Part shown: piece by piece, positions 63,090 through 64,000 of the stretch
Layout of the letters: every line of letters begins with the position of its first letter
Position numbering within the stretch: the first letter of the stretch is position 1
Source of the DNA: Sphingomonas sp. SUN039
Lineage (GTDB): Bacteria; Pseudomonadota; Alphaproteobacteria; Sphingomonadales; Sphingomonadaceae
Direction: 5' to 3'
DNA length: 64,000 bases
Assembly (NCBI RefSeq): GCF_024758725.1
Contig: NZ_CP096972.1
Location: 2,152,001 to 2,216,000 of the forward strand
The notes under the pieces: model-generated
What the model saw: only the letters and a program-made list of their open reading frames with translations
The model's database searches: none
Told to the model about the DNA's origin: nothing
Position numbers and translations under genes: made by a program

Positions 63090-63821
63090 TCAGCCGCGCG
63101 TTGCCGCGATCAGGAATTCGACATTGCCTTCCGGACCGGTGATCGGGCTGGTGACAATACCCTCGACGGTCCAGGCCTGTCCCTCGATCCACGCCTGCAC
63201 CTCGGCACAGACGGCCGCGTGGACGGCCGGATCGCGCACGACGCCGCCCTTGCCCACCGCGTCGCGGCCTGCCTCGAACTGCGGTTTGATGAGGGCCATC
63301 AGCCGCGCGACCGGTTTGGCGAAAGTCATCGGGCGTTCGAGCACTTTGGCCAAGCCGATGAAACTCGCGTCGCATACGATCAGATCGACGGGTTCGGGGA
63401 TGTGCGCCTCGGTCAGGATGCGTGCGCTGGTCTGTTCGAGCACCACCACGCGGGCGTCCTGCCGCAATTTCCACGCGAGCTGATTGGTGCCGCTGTCGAC
63501 GGCATAGACCTTTGCGGCCCCTTTGGTCAGCAGCACATCGGTGAACCCGCCGGTCGAACTCCCAACATCGATCGCGACCGCCCCCGCGACATCCCAGCCG
63601 AAATGATCGAGCCCGTGCGCCAGCTTCACCCCGCCGCGCGATACCCAAGGGTGATCGCGGCCCTTGACGGTCGGGATAGCTTCCGCGTCGATGTTCTGCC
63701 CCGCCTTGTCGATCCGCCGGTCGCCGACGAAGACATTGCCCGACAGGATCAACGCCTGCGCCCGCGCGCGGCTGTCGGCGAGGCCGAGTTCGACAAGTCG
63801 CTGGTCGATACGGGTCTTCAT
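63090..63821 (-). CDS. tlyA: TlyA family rRNA (cytidine-2'-O)-methyltransferase
   Basis: This 243-residue protein has an N-terminal S4 RNA-binding domain (RIDQRLVELGLADSRARAQA, GNVFVGDRR) and a Rossmann methyltransferase domain. The residues of the K-D-K-E type active site are visible: Lys in WVSRGGVKLAHGL, Asp in AIDVGSSTGGFTDVLL, Lys in LIKPQFEAG and Glu in NVEFLIAA. The family 2'-O-methylates 16S/23S rRNA, affecting capreomycin sensitivity. The older name hemolysin A is misleading. A 37-base repeat lies just upstream. Confidence 0.92.
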   Translation of the reverse strand: MKTRIDQRLVELGLADSRARAQALILSGNVFVGDRRIDKAGQNIDAEAIPTVKGRDHPWVSRGGVKLAHGLDHFGWDVAGAVAIDVGSSTGGFTDVLLTKGAAKVYAVDSGTNQLAWKLRQDARVVVLEQTSARILTEAHIPEPVDLIVCDASFIGLAKVLERPMTFAKPVARLMALIKPQFEAGRDAVGKGGVVRDPAVHAAVCAEVQAWIEGQAWTVEGIVTSPITGPEGNVEFLIAATRG

Positions 63822-63828
63822 AATGGCG

Positions 63829-63865
63829 GATTTCCGCCAAAGGTCACAAAGGTCACACCTGAAAC
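63829..63865 (-). repeat. 37-base dispersed repeat, copy 2 (inverted)
   Basis: Exact reverse complement of 58132-58168. It begins 8 bases upstream of the tlyA start and so occupies the position of its leader or promoter. The two tandem GTGACCTTT units read toward lower coordinates, the direction of tlyA transcription. Confidence 0.75.
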
Positions 63866-64000
63866 ATACGCTGCGCGGGCATGGTCCGGCCCCATAGTCG
63901 CGAAAGGGGTGGCGTGGATAAGGGGGCGAATCATGCAGGAACCGGCGTCCTCTGCATTCCCCTACATTGCAAGGGGCTGGACGATGGAAAGGTAGCGCGC

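Noticed and set aside
63933-63995. A 20-codon open frame at the right edge
   Set aside because: Too short, no ribosome binding site or conservation evidence.

Overview
The window is GC-rich, gene-dense DNA from an alphaproteobacterium, most likely a sphingomonad (order Sphingomonadales). The indications are the fused str-S10 ribosomal order, many acyl-CoA catabolic genes, an ECF sigma factor paired with a DUF1109/NrsF protein, a large TonB-dependent receptor, REP-like hairpins and a DUF3297 gene. This taxonomic call is inference; no rRNA or species marker was searched.

Region 1-6883 (all minus strand) is the str-S10 cluster: rpsL, rpsG, fusA, tuf, a terminator-like hairpin, rpsJ, a structured 192-bp gap, rplC, rplD, rplW and the first 50 codons of rplB. 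Region 7214-30152 is a CoA-thioester catabolism region. It holds an acyl-CoA synthetase, five thioesterase/crotonase-type genes, four acyl-CoA dehydrogenases, three short-chain dehydrogenases, an alcohol dehydrogenase, a phosphotransferase resembling the kinase half of ACAD10/11, an aldo/keto reductase, a serine hydrolase, a FadB-like bifunctional enzyme, a GPH-type transporter and an ATP-grasp protein. Three copies of one operator-like dyad lie in front of its main transcription units. Region 30163-39887 is mixed: an alpha/beta hydrolase, a MOSC protein, two paralogous CHAP proteins, two MFS transporters, a bacterial lipoxygenase and a membrane GGDEF protein.

Region 39905-54985 looks like a 15-kb genomic island inserted at the 3' end of tRNA-Gln(UUG). 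An 18-bp direct copy of the tRNA 3' end marks the far boundary, and 12-bp tandem repeats resembling integrase arm sites lie just inside both ends. I see no integrase. The cargo is a tricarballylate/aconitate-type utilisation system: tcuA, tcuB, a ModA-like lipoprotein that may be an aconitate isomerase, a TonB-dependent receptor, a TcuC-like symporter and a second MFS carrier. It also carries the NHEJ pair ku-ligD. The most unusual gene is the likely regulator at 43657-45054: a periplasmic Bug/TctC solute-binding domain, one membrane span and a cytoplasmic LuxR-type HTH in one polypeptide. It would sense a tricarboxylate outside the inner membrane and act directly on DNA.

Region 55116-64000 is ordinary chromosome: ilvE, a MarR regulator, a DUF4336 gene between inverted REP hairpins, proC, a YbjN protein, sigma/NrsF, a DUF1223 protein, ubiK, tspO, the 3' remnant of a TonB receptor gene and tlyA. 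A 37-bp sequence occurs in inverted orientation beside proC and upstream of tlyA.
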